From the NCBI GenBank assembly GCA_027575765.1, contig JANBPT010000145.1, positions 1 to 64,000 of the forward strand: 64,000 bases of DNA, given 5' to 3'. Below the pieces are notes generated by a model. That model did not search any database. It had not been told where the DNA came from and saw only the letters and a list, made by a program, of their open reading frames with translations. The position numbers and the translations under genes were made by a program. The stretch is from Tieghemiomyces parasiticus. Taxonomy: Eukaryota > Kickxellomycota > Dimargaritomycetes > Dimargaritales > Dimargaritaceae. Positions 22,001-32,804 of the stretch are shown here, in pieces (position 1 is the stretch's first letter; every line of letters begins with the position of its first letter).

Positions 22001-23553
22001 TGGCCAACGCCCCACACATCCCGGTACATCTAGGCTCGATGGGACACGCCGTTCGGTTCCAGCGGGACTTTTGGGGCGCCGACCTTCATGAGGGCGACGT
22101 GCTCCTGACCAACCACCCCCAGGCTGGCGGATCCCATCTTCCGGATATGACGGTAGTCACCCCAGTTTTCTACAACGGCTGCATCGTGTTTTTCGTGGCC
22201 TCCCGGGGTCACCATGCCGACATTGGCGGTATTCTGCCGGGTTCCATGCCGCCCAACTCACGCGAGCTGTACGAGGAAGGTGCTGCATTCCGAACCTTCA
22301 AAGTGGTTGACCGGTCAGTATTTCAGGAGGCCGCTCTCACCCGCGCCCTGGTGGATGACCCGGCCCAGTATCCAGGGTGCAGCGGCACGCGGTGTCTACG
22401 AGACAATCTATCAGATCTCCGGGCTCAGATTGCGGCCAACCAGCGTGGAATCACTCTGCTTCACAACCTGGTTGAGGAACAAGGGCAGTCCAAAGTCCAG
22501 GCTTACATGAGATTCATCCAAGACAACGCGGCGGCGGCCGTCTGTGACCTGCTTCGCGCCACCGCCCGCCGTTATCAACACCGCGACTCCCCAGCGCTGC
22601 ACGCCGTCGACTACATGGACGATGGATCCCGCCTCGAGCTGCACATCACTATCGAGGCGGCCCGTGGCCACGCCACCTTCGACTTTACGGGTACCTCCCC
22701 ACAGGTTTATGGCAACACCAACGCCCCGCGGGCGATCACGTACAGTGCGGTGATTTACTGTCTTCGATGCCTGGTTCAGTCCAATATCCCGCTGAATGAG
22801 GGCTGCCTGGCCCCCATTGACATCATCATCCCGCCGTCTACCCTACTCAACCCAGACGACGGCGCGGCCGTGGTGGGCGGCAACGTGCTCACTTCGCAGC
22901 GCGTCACCGACCTAGTGTTCCGGGCCATGGGCGCAGCCGCCGCCTCGTACGGATGTATGAACAACCTGACGTTCGGTGTGGGTCGAGGAGAAGAGGGTGA
23001 GGCGCGGCGAGGTACAGCCAGCCTAGCTCCTGGCGAAGAGGAGGAGGACGAAGATGAAGAAAGTGATGGCTCCTGGGGTTACTACGAGACCATCGCCGGG
23101 GGTAGCGGTGCCGGGCCCACCTGGGCCGGCACGTCGGGCGTGCAGTGCCACATGACCAATACGCGTATCACCGACCCGGAGATCCTCGAACGGCGCTATC
23201 CGGTCATCCTCCACGAGTTTTCCCTACGTACCGGGTCCGGGGGCCGCGGCCACCACCCCGGCGGTGATGGGGTGGTGCGTGAACTGGAATTTCTACGGCC
23301 CGTTCAGGTCTCCATCCTGTCCGAGCGCCGGGTATTTGCGCCCTTTGGGATGGCAGGCGGCGAACCCGGGGCCAAAGGTCAGAATTACTGGATTCGCCGT
23401 GTGACGGCGGGAGAAGGGGAAGAAAAAAAGGTAGTGATGGACCGAGTGCTCAATTTGGGCGGGAAGAGCACATGTTTGATGCGTAAACACGACCGTATTC
23501 GTATCCTGACCCCCGGCGGCGGCGGCTGGGGCGCGGTCTCGGAGTCGTCCTGA
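19060..23553 (+). CDS. OXP1: 5-oxoprolinase, ATP-hydrolysing (four exons)
   Basis: Converts 5-oxo-L-proline to L-glutamate with ATP, the salvage step of the gamma-glutamyl (glutathione) cycle, in the cytosol. Exons 19060-19392, 19556-19656, 19786-19904 and 20090-23553 give 1338 residues; each junction rejoins family sequence ([65 protein letters not shown]). The N-terminal half is the HyuA hydantoinase domain: [14 protein letters not shown] phosphate-binding start, [26 protein letters not shown] and [15 protein letters not shown]. The C-terminal half is the HyuB domain ([58 protein letters not shown]). A Glu/Asp-rich insert sits at about 23035-23065. The ATG at 19060 is chosen because the protein starts just before the ATP-binding motif, as in homologues; the upstream frame is an untranslated pyrimidine-rich leader. 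Confidence 0.96.
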
Positions 23554-25158
23554 GGTTAGGCCGCGGTGATCGTTTCCCGGTTAAGAAGGTTCGTTTGAAT
23601 GGTCCTCTAATTCACATTCGTGTTAAGGGGCGGTGACTGTGGACCGTTAATCCTGGTACTGGCTATGGCACACCTCGCTCGACTACATCCCTTCGACAGT
23701 TGGTATAATCGTACCCGCTGATCATGCTTACGATGAATTTTGTTTTTTTTCCATACAATGTACTCTATGGATGTCGCACAACCGAGTAATATAAGGAATA
23801 GGGACGTTACACCCCCCCTCCGGCCACATTGTTAATTTCCCGATTGGTGGGAACACTTTCAAGTAGTGGACACTAAGCTGTGGAGGAGATCCCCGGCGTC
23901 AGGATGGGCGCACGGTAAGTGGAGTGGCGGCCTTCCTGTTCTGATATCTTATGATTGGCTACCCGGAGCCGCACCGGGTTCTAGGCCCACAGTCTGGAGA
24001 TGCAGCATTCCGTATGACTCCAACTCCAATGCTCGGTATCTTTAAGACTAGACCACTTGAATTCCGTGCTGTCAGGGTCGCCGCATTCTATTACCACGCC
24101 ACTTTGAGCTGCAAACAGAATTGTGTGCGGCATTTGGGGTGCAGAGATTGAAACCTAACGGCCACTGTGGGATTTTTTCGCCCCACGAAGGGACCCGTAT
24201 TGTTTCAGAGCTCTTACGAGGTGATCCACGTAAGACCTGTGAAGGCGAACCAACCGGAGTTCGCAGGATATAGGATATGCGGGGGCGGAGTGGAAGGGTT
24301 GGATCCAGGGCGACAAGCGTAATGATAAGGCTGGCAGAGCGTCCGGTATCTCTCCACCCGCAACGGTGGATATGGCGTGTCGAGTGTGGGTCGGCCCGAT
24401 AGTGCAGGGTGCCCTGCTCCTACATTTTTAAATCGACGTACCCGATACACGCGTCGGCGGGGGTTCCCACTGATCATGGTGGCCTGGATGCGACGAAGGA
24501 GGCGGAGGCAATACCCCAGAGTAGGAAGTGCGCACTATCACCTTCATTGCACAGGTACCCTATTGGACCCTTTAGCGTGTGCTATGCCCCAGCAAAGCTG
24601 CTTTATCGAGAGCCCGTCATATCTGCCATGACGATATGCCGGCCACTATCATATCCCGCGTCTACACCCTAAATGGCTCTATCATCGGGGGGTTGGGCTA
24701 GTTATGGTTTCGCCAGCCTGCTCCTTCAACGCCGACTACTGCAGCCCCATAATGGCGCCGCGCGCCGCTATGATTTTGTCGACGCGGTTATGTGCACCCA
24801 GCCACGTAATCTGATTCACTACCCCTCCCTTGCTTCCCCGTCTCTTCCACTCGGTCTCGAAACTCTACCTGTCCTTACCCTGTGGCAAACCCTCTGCAGT
24901 TCCTGGAGCCATCGCTCCTGGCGTCGCGGTTAAAGCTTACGTCCACCTCTATTCTCCACAGCACCGTCCACTCAGTCGCTTAAGCAGCACCTTTTCTCAT
25001 ATCGTTTGACAAATTTACCCCTTTCAAACACTGACAATCCGGTCGCTTGCCCACGTAATCCCATTCTCATCTCAGTAGCCGAATTATCCCCGCTCTCCAT
25101 TCTCGCTACACACCTCCGCCTCCTCCTCCTACCGCGCACGCGGTCCCTGCCCCCCACC
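23554..25158. other. 1.6-kb spacer between OXP1 and IML2
   Basis: 3' region of OXP1 on the left and a CT-rich leader directly before the IML2 ATG on the right (about 24950-25155). Nothing else recognised. Confidence 0.4.
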
Positions 25159-28020
25159 ATGACTTCCCGCGCACCCGCGCCACCACTACCACCACCACCA
25201 CCGCCGCACTCTGGTCGGGAGGACCCGCCTCTCGCGAGTCCACTCAGCACATCCTCATCTGGCAGCGATGACAGCGGTGGGGCTTTTGAAGACGCCCAAG
25301 AGTTCCCTGACAAGCTGCAGAATTCCTCCGCGGCCCAACCATCCCGAGTTCGCGACAGTGTTCCGCTCAGCGACCTGTCCATGCTGTCGCTCCACGGAAC
25401 CCTGCCGCACGCCCTGGGGTCTAAAGCCCACAAACCGTCGCAATCGGTGCCCGTAGCGTCTCTTCCGGCGGCCCCGCTGCTCACCCCGAGTGAGTTCAAT
25501 CTTCCGCAGGGCCGCTTCGCCGCCTCTACTAACGGTTCGGGATCCCCGACTGGGTCGGACAGCGGATCAGGAAAGAAGGGTAAACATCACGGGCTGAAGG
25601 GACTCCTGCGTCGCACAACCCAACAAGGGACCCCGCGCGCCGCCACCAGCCCGGGACCCGACCGCGCCAACCCGGACGCTCGGTTAGACTCCGATATTCA
25701 CCAGATCACGGCAGTCCTAGGCTTGTTCCTGGACTCACGGCTGCAGGAGGCCGAAGATGCCGCTCGCCGACTGCAGGTTGATAGCCTATACGGCTCGCTG
25801 GGCTACGGGCTGATCCTATACTTGAAAGCCGTCATGACCTTCGAGGACGACAATATCCAGGCCGCCATGGATGCCCTCAAGGTTACATTTGACCGGTCAG
25901 CCCGCGCCCGAAAAGACCTGCGCGGGTCGAGTAACGGAGGTGCCGACAGTCCCGGGGCCGTCTCGGGTGCATCGTCTTTCGTCGGCGGGTTCGGGTCGGG
26001 CATGATGGATACCCTGGGCGGATTCCTGGGTAAGAACAACGGCGCCCAGGGCATGCGGACTATGACGCGAAACCAGTTGCACGCCGAGCTGGTCCACGCC
26101 GAAGCCACCCTACTCCGTGCTGTGCTCAACATTTATAGCGAGGATGGGCTCATCAATTTCCTCAAGGAGGGCCTCCACGTACGTAGTAGTTACCTGGTCT
26201 ACCGCGACTTTGGCAAGTTTCTGGACTGGGCCGCCCTCCCTGAGAATGCCGACGTGCGGGCCCGCGTGCTCGACGACCACCTCGTGTCGGGCATCGTGCT
26301 CGGCCTGGCCATCTTTAACCTGATCCTGTCTTTACTACCGGCCAAGTATCTCCGTGTCGTGGAGATTTTCGGGTTCACTGGCAACCGCGATCTGGCCCTC
26401 GGCATGCTGGAGGTGGCCTGCGGTTGGCGGGCCCCTGGTGGGGCTGAACAAGTCCCGGCCATCTACGCCAGCCCGAACGGCTTGCGTCGCCCGTTCAGCG
26501 ACATGGTCCTCCTCTTCTATCACACTGTGTTCGCCTCGGCGTTCCCCGTCAGCGGGGTTAACATCCGGCTGGCCCAGCGGATCATCGCCCACCACCTGAG
26601 CCGCCACCGGCACAGCGTGATCTTTATGTACTTTGGGGCGCGGACCCACCAGATCCTGGCGGAGGTGCCCTCCGCGGTGGTGGAGTACCAGTACACCATC
26701 AAGATTCAGTCGCAATGGGTCCAGATCCAGCACCTGTGTTACTGGGAACTCATTATCAACCACTTCGCCATGCTCCAGTTCCAGCCTCAGCCGATTAAGT
26801 ACCTGGACCTCCTCATCGAACACTCGCGGTGGTCCAAGGCCGTCTACGCCTACGTGCGCGGCGCCTGTTTCCTCCAGACCGGGGCGCCGGCCAAGACCAC
26901 CCGCGAGGCCATCGACCAGGTGGCCGGGTTTACCCAAAAAATTGGCGGCAAGTCCATCCCGGTCGAGAAGTTCGTGGCGCGCAAGGCACGCAAATTCTTT
27001 ATGCAGCAACAGCACCTGCTTCTTCCTGTCCTGGAGATGATGGTGGTGTGGAACGCCTGCAACTTTATGCCGGTGGATTTCTTGTGGCAGGCCTTGGCCA
27101 TGGTGGACGATGAAATCGCCCGACTCGAGCGCGATGGGCCCCAGCCAAACATACACTACTATGACGACGTGTGTTTGGCCCACATGTTGCGTGGCGTGAT
27201 TCTCCGCGAACTGATTGTGCCAACTAGCGACGGGCTTCGATCCAACTTGGGCACCCTGGCCCCGAGTGAGTACGCCCTGAAGGTCAATAACCTTAACCAG
27301 AGTTCCCATGCGCTGGATAATTCCGTCTCCGTCGACGAACCGGTGTTTACCAGTGAGCATTTACGTCCGATCCTCACCGACACCGGGGCCGAGGCTATGC
27401 GGCTTTGCCGCCGTCGGTATGAGGGCGTGTCGTTAGACCACGAGTGCGTACAGGCCTTCTTCGCCGTCTTCCAGAACGCCTACCGTATCGACCTCGACCA
27501 CTACCTATTCTACATGACGCACTACCAGTTGGGGCTCTACTATCTCGCCAAACGGGCCTGCCCCGAGGCCAAGACGGTGTTTGAAGCTGTGGTCAGCGGC
27601 AGTAGCGCTCATTCGTTCCAATTCCCCACGCTGGCCTCGCGGTACCCCGAGGAACTTCTGCCGCCCTCTGAGATGCGGCGTCATCCGGCCCCATCATGCT
27701 ATCTGAGCGAGGAGGCGGACCCAGGCGACGCGCCCATCCCTGCGCACCTCCTAATGGCCCAGAGCGGCGGGGCCACCCCTGTCGTACCCTCCGCGGCTGC
27801 TTCGCCCGCCCTGGGTGCCACGACGAACCATACCCCGCCGCCGCCGCTGCCGTCCACCCCACCTCTCCCAGACGCCACCACGTTTCTGTCCTCTCTCGGG
27901 CTTACCAAACGCAAGGGTAAGTATTCGCTGCAGAATATGATCACGCTTAAGTCGTACAACGCCATACAGAAGATCGATGCGCTTGCTGCCTTGATGACAT
28001 CCTCCACAGCCGCTCCATAG
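25159..28020 (+). CDS. IML2: IML2/TTC39 family TPR-like protein
   Basis: Intronless, 953 residues from an ATG in strong context (caccATGACT). The body from about residue 180 on is the IML2/TTC39 (DUF3808) fold: ITAVLGLFLDSRLQEAEDAA, then YGLILYLKAVMTFEDDNIQAAM, GLHVRSSYLVYRDFGKFL, GIVLGLAIFNLILSLLPAKY and RYPNG-type motifs (IYASPNGLRRPFSDMVLLFYH). Yeast Iml2 has been linked to clearance of inclusion bodies and lipid droplets, and animal TTC39B to lipid metabolism; the role here is inferred. The N-terminal 180 residues are Ser/Pro-rich and disordered with a run of prolines (about residues 10-18), and a second disordered Ala/Pro segment precedes the conserved C-terminal helix (TFLSSLGLTKRKGKYSLQNM). 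Confidence 0.93.
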   Translation: MTSRAPAPPLPPPPPPHSGREDPPLASPLSTSSSGSDDSGGAFEDAQEFPDKLQNSSAAQPSRVRDSVPLSDLSMLSLHGTLPHALGSKAHKPSQSVPVASLPAAPLLTPSEFNLPQGRFAASTNGSGSPTGSDSGSGKKGKHHGLKGLLRRTTQQGTPRAATSPGPDRANPDARLDSDIHQITAVLGLFLDSRLQEAEDAARRLQVDSLYGSLGYGLILYLKAVMTFEDDNIQAAMDALKVTFDRSARARKDLRGSSNGGADSPGAVSGASSFVGGFGSGMMDTLGGFLGKNNGAQGMRTMTRNQLHAELVHAEATLLRAVLNIYSEDGLINFLKEGLHVRSSYLVYRDFGKFLDWAALPENADVRARVLDDHLVSGIVLGLAIFNLILSLLPAKYLRVVEIFGFTGNRDLALGMLEVACGWRAPGGAEQVPAIYASPNGLRRPFSDMVLLFYHTVFASAFPVSGVNIRLAQRIIAHHLSRHRHSVIFMYFGARTHQILAEVPSAVVEYQYTIKIQSQWVQIQHLCYWELIINHFAMLQFQPQPIKYLDLLIEHSRWSKAVYAYVRGACFLQTGAPAKTTREAIDQVAGFTQKIGGKSIPVEKFVARKARKFFMQQQHLLLPVLEMMVVWNACNFMPVDFLWQALAMVDDEIARLERDGPQPNIHYYDDVCLAHMLRGVILRELIVPTSDGLRSNLGTLAPSEYALKVNNLNQSSHALDNSVSVDEPVFTSEHLRPILTDTGAEAMRLCRRRYEGVSLDHECVQAFFAVFQNAYRIDLDHYLFYMTHYQLGLYYLAKRACPEAKTVFEAVVSGSSAHSFQFPTLASRYPEELLPPSEMRRHPAPSCYLSEEADPGDAPIPAHLLMAQSGGATPVVPSAAASPALGATTNHTPPPPLPSTPPLPDATTFLSSLGLTKRKGKYSLQNMITLKSYNAIQKIDALAALMTSSTAAP

Positions 28021-29393
28021 TGATGCGGGAATACGGCAGGGAAAGTGTAATGTTGTACGGAGGCTAGTCTCGTCTGGTGCGTGTATCTGTATGTGTTTAA
28101 TTCGCCCCATTTACTGAAGTCCTGAAAATATAAACATCTTCGTTTCTTTAGCCCTAGTGACTGGCGTATGGTGGAGTTTAGTTGTGGACAAGGGAGGCCA
28201 GGCAGTTAATGAGAGTGAGCGGCTGCGCAGGTGGCTGGGGGCGTGAGGGGGGGGGGAGAGCGCCAGGGGAGCTGGCATGCAGACGGGGCTGCCAGGGGTA
28301 GGAGGCAAAATGCGAGTCAACACGTCTCTACCGCTACCTTAATTGGTGATTTAGGCCTGCCTTCCGTTATCGACCGGGTAGAAGGTGGTCAGCCACGCCC
28401 CTAGAAAGCTCTGTAAGAGCTCATAATGATGGGATTCGACTGGGCTCAAACATCCCAACATCACTTCATTGGCAATGGCCGACCAGTTTGATTCAATAGT
28501 GATGTAATTGAGTGGGAAGCTAAGCTATGGGCCCCGGGTTCCCCCCCCCCACCACCTCATCCCCATACTGCGGTAACCTCTCCCCCTTGAAGATTGAAGG
28601 CTGGTATATCTGCCACCCTGGAGTCCCAGAGGGATGTGGGCAGCCATCTGGAGTCCAATGCGGAGGCAGCGGATGGGCAGCTGCACGGTGGGTCAGCCGC
28701 CGTGACCTGTTTTTAATCATGATGGCTTTGCAAGCCGTATCTCCGATAGCCACCAAGCGTGCTAGGTCTATGGAATATACAAACCTGTTTGTTACTTTGG
28801 TGTATAGATTTCTATATCCCAACCCCTCGGGCCTGGTTACTAGGAACCCTGGATAACCAGTGGCAGTCAGGAGAGTTGATTATAGCGAAGGAGCGACTCC
28901 ATTTCCACCCATGGCTGATGCGCTGTCCCCACGGCGAGACCGCTCGTCGCCAGTCACTCGGGGTAGCCTTAAGTATCGCGCGAGCCCTTGGCCGCTGCCC
29001 CATGCGGGTGCCCCTTACGTTGACGGTGCCGACGATGTGCCACACTTTTGCGCCGGGAACCCTTCCACTGTCCGTCTTCCGCCATACACTGGCAACGCCA
29101 ATCATCTGGTGAGCCCGACGACCGTCACTGCCCTTTTCGAGCACTCCCCCTTTTCCTGCGCGTCACAGGGCGCCCTTCCCCCATTTCGACCATAGTGGGG
29201 CATGACGGAATGACCTATGGGTCCGCTCAGCCTGCTCCCTGACTTCCTTCGGTGCCCTTCCCCTACCATCTCCGCAACCTCGCCCAACTGATCCGCCGCC
29301 CCTCCGTGCGTGACTCCTTCGTCACTAGGCTATTTCAGCCCCGCCTCTGCCGCCTCCGTCTTCTCTTCGTCACCCTTCCGCCAACCTTTCCCC
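28021..29393. other. 1.4-kb spacer between IML2 and the M3 peptidase
   Basis: Includes a run of ten C at 28541-28550 and a CT-rich leader from about 29240. Open frames overlap on both strands without recognisable protein character. Confidence 0.4.
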
Positions 29394-31637
29394 ATGTACC
29401 CTACACGCCTCCGCCCTGGCCTCCGTTCCATTCCTCTACCCATCCGCTCCGTTTTTACGCCAGCCGTCCGCGTGTCTAGCCGTCACCCCCGACCCTGCCC
29501 TCTCCGACCGTCATCCGGCCTGTCCGTCTCGCGCCGCCTCCTTGGTCCCCCGACCCTCCACCTCCCCCTTTTCTCCTCTACCCCATCTTCACACCCCTTT
29601 ACAACCATGGTGTCCGCTGGCCAGGCCGCGCTCAACTGGAGCTACACCCCTGAGCAGATCTCCGCCGCCGGCGACAAGTATGTCAGTGGCAAGAAGGAGC
29701 TGCTAGACAAGATTGCCGCCCTCCCACTCGACCAGGCCACCTTCGAGAACGTTCTGCAGCCCTTGGGCCAGCATGAGAACGACACCACCGGTGAGCTGAT
29801 GGTCATCACCTTCTTCCAGCACACCAGCCCCGACAAGGCTCTGCGCGACGCCAGTACCGAAGTGGAGAAGCGCCTTCAGGAGTTTGAAATCGAGTGCGCC
29901 ATGCGCGAGGACGTGTACAAGGTCGTCGATGCCGTATACCAGCGCACCGACCGCGCTGCTCTGGCCCCGGAGGACCGCCGCCTGCTCGAGAAGACTCACC
30001 TGGACTTTCGCCGCAACGGTCTGGCCCTGCCCAAGGATAAGCAGGAGCAGCTCAAGGCCCTACACAAGCGTCTGGCTGACCTGAGCATCCAGTTCGCGCG
30101 CAACGTCAACGAGGCCGACACCGAGGTGACCTTCACCAAGGACGAGCTTCTGGGCATGCCTGACGACTTTTTGGCCGGCCGGGAGACCAAGGAGGTGGAT
30201 GGGCAGACCCAGTACGTGGTCACCACCAAATACCCGGACCTGTTCCCGATCCTTACCCTGGCCAAGCGCGAGGCCACTCGCCAGCGCCTGCAGTACGCCT
30301 ACGACACGCGATGCAAAGAGAACATTGGTCTGCTCGAGGAGGCCATCCGCGTCCGTCAGGAATCCGCCACCCTACTGGGCTACCCGGACCACGCCTCGTT
30401 CGTGCTCGAGGAGAAGATGGCCAAGAGCCCCACCCGCGTCAACGAGTTCCTCACCGAGCTCCGCGGCAAGCTGCTCCCGTTGGGCCATGACGAGATTGCC
30501 AAGTTTATCGCCTACCAACGCGAGGTTAAGGACGCCCTGGGCGAGCCCCTCAGCGGGGCTGGCACTATCTATTCCTGGGACTACCGTTTCTACATGAACC
30601 AGGTCAAGGAGCGCGAGTTTGAGGTGGACGATGAGGCCGTTAAGCAATACTTCCCGATGGAGCGTGTCACCCAAGGCATGCTCGAGATCTATCAGACCGT
30701 CTTGGGCCTCAAGTTTACCGAGGCGAAGGACGCCAACGTGTGGCAGGAGGACGTGCAGTTGTATGAGGTGTGGGACAAGGCCAGCGGTGACTTTGTGGGC
30801 CACTTTTACCTGGACCTATTCCCGCGCAAGGGCAAGTACAACCACGCCGCTTGCTTCCCGATCCGCGCTGGCTCCCGGCTGGCCGACGGCACCTACACGA
30901 CCCCGGTGAACGCCATGGTGGCTAACTTTTCCAAGCCCACGCCCAACGCCCCGTCCCTGCTCAAGCACGACGAGGTGACCACCTACTTCCACGAACTGGG
31001 ACACGTGATGCACGGCCTATGCAGCCAGACCAAGTGGGCCCGGTTCCACGGGACCAACACCGAGAACGACTTTGTGGAGGCACCCTCCCAGATGCTCGAG
31101 AACTGGTGCTGGGAACCCGAGGTCCTCAAGGGCCTGTCGGGCCACTACGAGACGGGCAAGCCCATCCCGGAGGAGCTGCTCAACCGCCTGGTCAAGTCCA
31201 AGAACGTCTGCGCGGGGCTGTCCAACCTGCGCCAGCTCTTCTTTGGCCTCTTTGATCTCAAGGTGCACAGCAAGCCGGCCGATGGTAGCGACCAGAAGGT
31301 GGACGTGATTTCCCTGTGGCGCAGCATGCGTCAGGATGTGACCCTCATCAAGGATGGCCAGGACGATAAGGAGACGTGGCCCGCCGCCGGGTTCGGTCAC
31401 ATTATGGGTGGCTACGACGCCGGCTACTATGGCTACATGTGGTCGCAGGTCTTCTCGGCCGATATGTTCTACTCTCGCTTCAAGGTCGAAGGCGTTATGA
31501 ACCCCAAGACTGGCCACGACTACCGCTATGAAATCCTGAAGCCCGGCGGTAGCCGTGACGGTATGGAACACCTCAAGGCCTTCCTCGGTCGCGAGCCGAA
31601 GATTGATCCGTTCCTCAAGTCGCTTGGCCTCAACTAA
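29394..31637 (+). CDS. PRD1: M3A zinc oligopeptidase (saccharolysin / thimet oligopeptidase type)
   Basis: Zinc endopeptidase that cuts short peptides, acting in cytosol and/or mitochondrial intermembrane space in this family. The catalytic HELGH lies at residues 533-537 counted from the ATG at 29394, followed at the right distance by the glutamate ligand in ENDFVEAPSQMLENW. The substrate-loop motif GHIMGGYDAGYYGYMWSQVF is intact. Two starts are plausible. The ATG at 29394 adds 71 residues that are rich in Arg, Ser and Pro with no acidic residue, typical of a mitochondrial presequence, and gives 747 residues. The ATG at 29607 has an excellent context (acaaccATGG) and gives a 676-residue cytosolic form whose length fits saccharolysin. 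Both may be used. No intron. Codon use is strongly biased to C/G endings, suggesting high expression. Confidence 0.95.
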   Translation: MYPTRLRPGLRSIPLPIRSVFTPAVRVSSRHPRPCPLRPSSGLSVSRRLLGPPTLHLPLFSSTPSSHPFTTMVSAGQAALNWSYTPEQISAAGDKYVSGKKELLDKIAALPLDQATFENVLQPLGQHENDTTGELMVITFFQHTSPDKALRDASTEVEKRLQEFEIECAMREDVYKVVDAVYQRTDRAALAPEDRRLLEKTHLDFRRNGLALPKDKQEQLKALHKRLADLSIQFARNVNEADTEVTFTKDELLGMPDDFLAGRETKEVDGQTQYVVTTKYPDLFPILTLAKREATRQRLQYAYDTRCKENIGLLEEAIRVRQESATLLGYPDHASFVLEEKMAKSPTRVNEFLTELRGKLLPLGHDEIAKFIAYQREVKDALGEPLSGAGTIYSWDYRFYMNQVKEREFEVDDEAVKQYFPMERVTQGMLEIYQTVLGLKFTEAKDANVWQEDVQLYEVWDKASGDFVGHFYLDLFPRKGKYNHAACFPIRAGSRLADGTYTTPVNAMVANFSKPTPNAPSLLKHDEVTTYFHELGHVMHGLCSQTKWARFHGTNTENDFVEAPSQMLENWCWEPEVLKGLSGHYETGKPIPEELLNRLVKSKNVCAGLSNLRQLFFGLFDLKVHSKPADGSDQKVDVISLWRSMRQDVTLIKDGQDDKETWPAAGFGHIMGGYDAGYYGYMWSQVFSADMFYSRFKVEGVMNPKTGHDYRYEILKPGGSRDGMEHLKAFLGREPKIDPFLKSLGLN

Positions 31638-32804
31638 ACGCCGGGTGGTGGGGCACATCCAACCCATACGTCCCCTCTCCCCTATATCGGATGATCCAGG
31701 CGTATGGCAAGGCAGTGTATCCACTAGCACGCTGTATTTTTTATTTTATTTTACCGTTTTAACCAATTTTCTTAGCATGTCGCTCAGACTAAGTAGTCTA
31801 TTAAATCGCTTCCCACAACGAGTGGACTTTACCAGCATGGACCTTCTAGAGGCTGTATAGTGATGAATGCCATCGAAGGGGCCTCGGGGTCGATGGTCGC
31901 GACGTACTTGTGCACGTGTGCCACATGCCCGTGTCCACCGGCACGACGGACACTACGTCGTTCGAAAAGAAAGCAAACGCTCACTGTTCTACCAACCCCT
32001 ACAGTGGCCAATGGCTTTTGGCTTCCAGGACGTACAGCAGGAAGTTAAAGGGACTACCACTGCCATTTGGTAGTCCGCCAGTGTACGCCACGGATTAATC
32101 ACACAATGGCTGACATCCCGAAGCAAATCCTACTTGGTGGTCGGCCTTTCATGCAGGTGTGTTGGGAGGAGGTGGTACTTATGATTATTTCCGTCAGCAC
32201 TATTCTGATTGATTTCAGCGAATGTTGTTCATCTTGTTTCACCACTAGCCGATACACTCCTTTCCAACGCCATCTTCATCCACGCCACTCGGCTTCGTCG
32301 GTCGCCTTTATCCGTCAGATCATATGGAGGGGGAGTGGGGGTGAGTAGGCACGAAATCAGTTAGGCCAGGATGAAAAAAAATAAACGCGGGAATGGTGAT
32401 GGCTAGGAAAAGACGTGAGACAGTATTAATGTGTATCCTAGAAGCCGAAGTGGAGAGGCTGCGGGAGAAGCGGGAACCTGGATTAAGGAGGCGTTATTTG
32501 TCCCTTCCACGAGTGCCACGGGGCATATCCGGCCGCGAACACCGCCATTCCATCGGAACCGTGTCGACAGTTCGCCTTGATTCATCGTTCGCCGGCGGTT
32601 TGTCTTCCACGTCCCTGAGTATAAGTATCAGACGGCCAGTTCCCCTTCCCTCCTCCCTTATTTCTCGGAACTGTAGTGCCCATTACTCGATCACACCCTT
32701 GTCGTTTACGCTCGACCTCTTTCGCAGTCACTCGGCACCGCCCTCCCCCTGCTGTCACCACTCCACATCTTTCCCAACCAACGAAACCCCTCCCCCACCC
32801 TCCT
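31638..32804. other. 1.2-kb spacer after the M3 peptidase
   Basis: AT-rich 3' region at 31735-31765 (ttttttattttatttta), probably the peptidase terminator, then a CT-rich leader ahead of the next ATG at 32805. No other gene seen. Confidence 0.4.

Noticed and set aside
26335..27360. 341-codon open frame on the minus strand
   Set aside because: Lies opposite the well-supported IML2 gene; composition is the mirror of GC3-biased codons.
31017..31730. 237-codon minus-strand frame
   Set aside because: Antisense shadow of the M3 peptidase catalytic region.
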